8,463 bases of DNA from Clostridia bacterium (lineage in GTDB: Bacteria; Bacillota; Clostridia; Christensenellales; Pumilibacteraceae). The first letter of the stretch is position 1, and each line of letters starts with the position of its first letter. Positions 7,352 through 8,463 of the stretch are shown in pieces. The translations under genes were made by a program, and so were the position numbers. The DNA lies in assembly GCA_017452405.1 (NCBI GenBank), contig JAFTMM010000119.1, forward strand, positions 1-8,463, written 5' to 3'. The notes beneath the pieces are model-generated. The model was not told the DNA's origin and did no database searches. It saw nothing but the letters and a program-made list of their open reading frames with translations.

Positions 7352-8080
7352 ATGATTAAAAACATCTTTTTTGACATGGACGGAACGCTGATTGATTGCG
7401 AAATCGACAAGTTCATTCCACCGTATAAGACCGCTCTCGTGAGAAAGTTCGCCTATCACCCTAACTGCGCAGGTATCGTACGCGCTATAATTATGGAAAG
7501 CGTGAAAGCTATGCTTGCAAACGACGGTTCTCACACTAATCGTGAGGCGTTTATCGAGTACGTACGCAGTTGCGATTCGCTCGGCGTTACGGCTGAAGAG
7601 CTGGAAAACGCTATGACCGATTTTTATAATGAGCAGTATCTCGGTTTGAAAAGCGTTGTTAATCCTAAACCCGTAATGGCGGAAGCGGTAAAAGTTCTTA
7701 AAGACAAGGGCTACCGTTTGGTCGTAACGACCAATCCCCTTTTTCCGCTCGTTGCGCTTCTCCGCCGTCTTGAGTGGGGCGGTCATAAGCCCGAATATTT
7801 CGAGTTCGTAACGTCGTACTAAACCAGTCGTTATTGCAAACCCGACGTAAGGTATTATAAGAAGATTATTGAATCGTTGGGTATAAAGCCGGAAGAAACG
7901 CTGATCGTAGGCAACGACCGTCGAGAGGACGTCCATGCAGGCAAGGAAGCAGGATTGCGCGCCTACTATCTCACCGATACGCCCATCGATAACGGTACGG
8001 GCACTCTCCCGCCCGACTATAAAGGTAACTCAAACGACTTTTTGGAGTTCGTAAGAAGTTTGCCGAAAGTATTAAAATAA
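7352..8080 (+). pseudogene. HAD-family hydrolase gene with an in-frame TAA
   Basis: Encodes a haloacid dehalogenase-superfamily phosphatase of about 242 codons, but codon 157 (7820-7822) is TAA. Before it are motif I, FFDMDGT with nucleophile Asp8 and Asp10, an alpha-helical cap region, and motif II, VVTTNP. After it, in the same frame, come motif III, CKP with the catalytic Lys, and motif IV, GNDRRED. The stop falls where relatives commonly have Glu in a YENS-like segment before CKP, so one G-to-T change (GAA to TAA) would explain it. The 156-residue product would lack motifs III and IV and should be inactive. Sampled GC is about 47% on both sides and no other lesion is seen, so the change is recent or a sequence error. 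The ATG gives the typical MIKNIFFDMDGT start; an in-frame GTG at 7337 with GAGG 7 bases upstream is an alternative. Substrate unknown. Confidence 0.8.
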
Positions 8081-8118
8081 GAAGAACAGACTTGATTTTA
8101 AGTCTGTTCTTCTTATTT
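8075..8118. terminator. Bidirectional rho-independent terminator
   Basis: A perfect 19-base inverted repeat (arms 8075-8093 and 8100-8118) encloses the 6-base loop GATTTT. The core CAGACTT/AAGTCTG is followed by a T-rich arm TTCTTCTTATTT on the plus strand; on the minus strand the same holds and continues into TAATACTTT. It ends transcription of the plus-strand HAD gene and the converging minus-strand XRE gene. The HAD stop codon (8078-8080) and the XRE stop codon (8117-8119) both lie within the arms. Confidence 0.9.
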
Positions 8119-8335
8119 AGTGCGATTCGTTTGTACAAAGTATTTCTGCGGGGTCAATGTCTAAAATTACGCATAAATTCGCTAATGTATCCAAAGCTGG
8201 CATTTTCTTTCCATGCACGTAACAAGAGATTTGTGGTTGTTTAACCCCCAATCGAAATGCTATTTCCGATTGAGTTAATTTGCTTTGTTTAATTGCTTCA
8301 GCTAACTTAATTTGAATTTGCGATAAAGTAATCAT
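8117..8335 (-). CDS. Small XRE-family (Cro/C1-type) transcriptional regulator
   Basis: A 72-residue protein made of little more than one helix-turn-helix domain. The five-helix fold spans about residues 4-67, with LTQSEIAFRLGV (20-31) and the recognition helix around KQPQISCYVHGKK (32-44), followed by the typical tail MPALDTLANLCVILDIDPAEIL. It should bind DNA as a dimer; its target is unknown, with autoregulation the simplest guess. There is no peptidase or sensor domain. The ATG has only a weak GTGG site 6 bases upstream. GC is about 35% by count (75 of 215 bases), well below the HAD gene beside it, and AAT, TTA and ATT codons are frequent, suggesting separate ancestry. Similar small regulators occur alone or in phage, conjugative element and toxin-antitoxin modules; no partner is visible here. 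Confidence 0.85.
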   Translation of the reverse strand: MITLSQIQIKLAEAIKQSKLTQSEIAFRLGVKQPQISCYVHGKKMPALDTLANLCVILDIDPAEILCTNESH

Positions 8336-8354
8336 AGGTTTCCACTTTTATTAA

Positions 8355-8360
8355 ATTATA
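8355..8360 (-). promoter_or_regulatory. Candidate -10 box for the XRE gene
   Basis: TATAAT on the minus strand, which would start RNA near 8348 and give a leader of about 13 bases. No good -35 box lies 16-18 bases upstream. The box overlaps one copy of a repeated AGGTATATA element, as expected if a repressor acts there. A second -10-like TATACT is at 8398-8403. Confidence 0.45.
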
Positions 8361-8408
8361 TACCTATTAGATACAAACGGTTCTGTTTTTTATTTAGAGT
8401 ATATACCT
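8357..8408 (-). repeat. Two direct copies of AGGTATATA upstream of the XRE gene, possible operators
   Basis: On the minus strand AGGTATATA occurs at 8357-8365 and again at 8400-8408, 43 bases apart (about four helical turns). Each is preceded by an AATA-like stretch and runs into a -10-like hexamer (TATAAT, TATACT). This fits two operator sites for the adjacent XRE protein, but the surrounding region is only about 28% GC, so chance similarity is possible. No intact gene was identified in 8336-8463. Confidence 0.35.
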
Positions 8409-8463
8409 TATTCACACCAAAAATGATATTCCTGCGATAATAAGCAAATGGAGTGGATAGTAA

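Noticed and set aside
7247..7936. A 229-codon open frame on the minus strand covering the start and middle of the HAD gene
   Set aside because: It is antisense to clear HAD motifs, runs through the divergent promoter region, and its product is a motif-free mix rich in His, Phe and Arg like other antisense frames in this window. The interruption of the HAD gene made it worth considering, but nothing supports it as a gene.
7877..8080. The part of the HAD gene after the stop as an independent small gene starting at TTG 7877
   Set aside because: It is in the same frame as the upstream part, starts in the middle of a conserved helix, has no clear ribosome binding site, and leaves motif III outside.
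8356..8463. Minus-strand frames open from the right window edge, one of 35 codons ending at 8356 and one of 16 hydrophobic codons ending at 8412
   Set aside because: Either could be the end of a gene upstream of the XRE gene, but both are short, AT-rich and lack any recognisable motif, so neither can be called.
8448..8463. A plus-strand ATG at 8448 opening a frame that runs off the window
   Set aside because: Only five codons are visible and there is no convincing ribosome binding site.

Overview
The window looks like chromosomal DNA from a low-to-mid GC member of the Bacillota, most likely class Clostridia. The evidence is the core gene order murB - PHP phosphatase - whiA - dnaE - pfkA on one strand, the presence of the Gram-positive regulator WhiA, Shine-Dalgarno sites, and a pfkA whose residue numbering matches the classic Bacillus enzyme. 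An uncultured gut lineage is possible, but the sequence alone does not settle genus or family.

Layout. Positions 1-7250 are almost entirely a minus-strand block read from right to left: murB (cell-wall precursor reduction), a PHP-domain metallo-phosphoesterase, whiA (division-linked DNA-binding protein), dnaE (DNA polymerase III alpha) and pfkA (6-phosphofructokinase). The first four are tightly packed: murB stop and PHP start abut as TGAATG, PHP and whiA overlap, and whiA and dnaE are 2 bases apart. This suggests one translationally coupled operon from a promoter left of 7340. pfkA follows after 85 bases, has its own candidate promoter and a strong ribosome binding site, and is followed by a hairpin at 22-53 that may end the transcription unit. 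rapZ and yvcK, which usually sit between the PHP gene and whiA in Clostridia, are absent here.

Positions 7251-7351 are a divergent promoter region. To its right a plus-strand HAD-family phosphatase gene is interrupted by one in-frame TAA (7820-7822). Reading continues in the same frame through the conserved HAD motifs III and IV, so it is a very recent pseudogene, a sequence error, or (least likely) a recoded gene. Its promoter is placed so that transcription would begin at the ATG itself.

Positions 8075-8118 hold a 19-bp perfect hairpin that serves as a shared terminator between the HAD gene and a convergent small XRE-type repressor gene. The stop codons of both genes lie inside the hairpin arms. 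The XRE gene (about 35% GC by count) and its upstream region (about 28%) are clearly more AT-rich than the HAD gene (about 47% in the samples counted). This may mark the edge of an accessory segment that continues beyond the right end. I see no tRNA, rRNA, CRISPR array or transposase.

I found no convincing new multi-gene system. The most interesting points are the nonsense-interrupted HAD gene, its predicted leaderless start, the shortened murB-whiA locus, and the AT-rich XRE module with a repeated AGGTATATA element in its promoter region.
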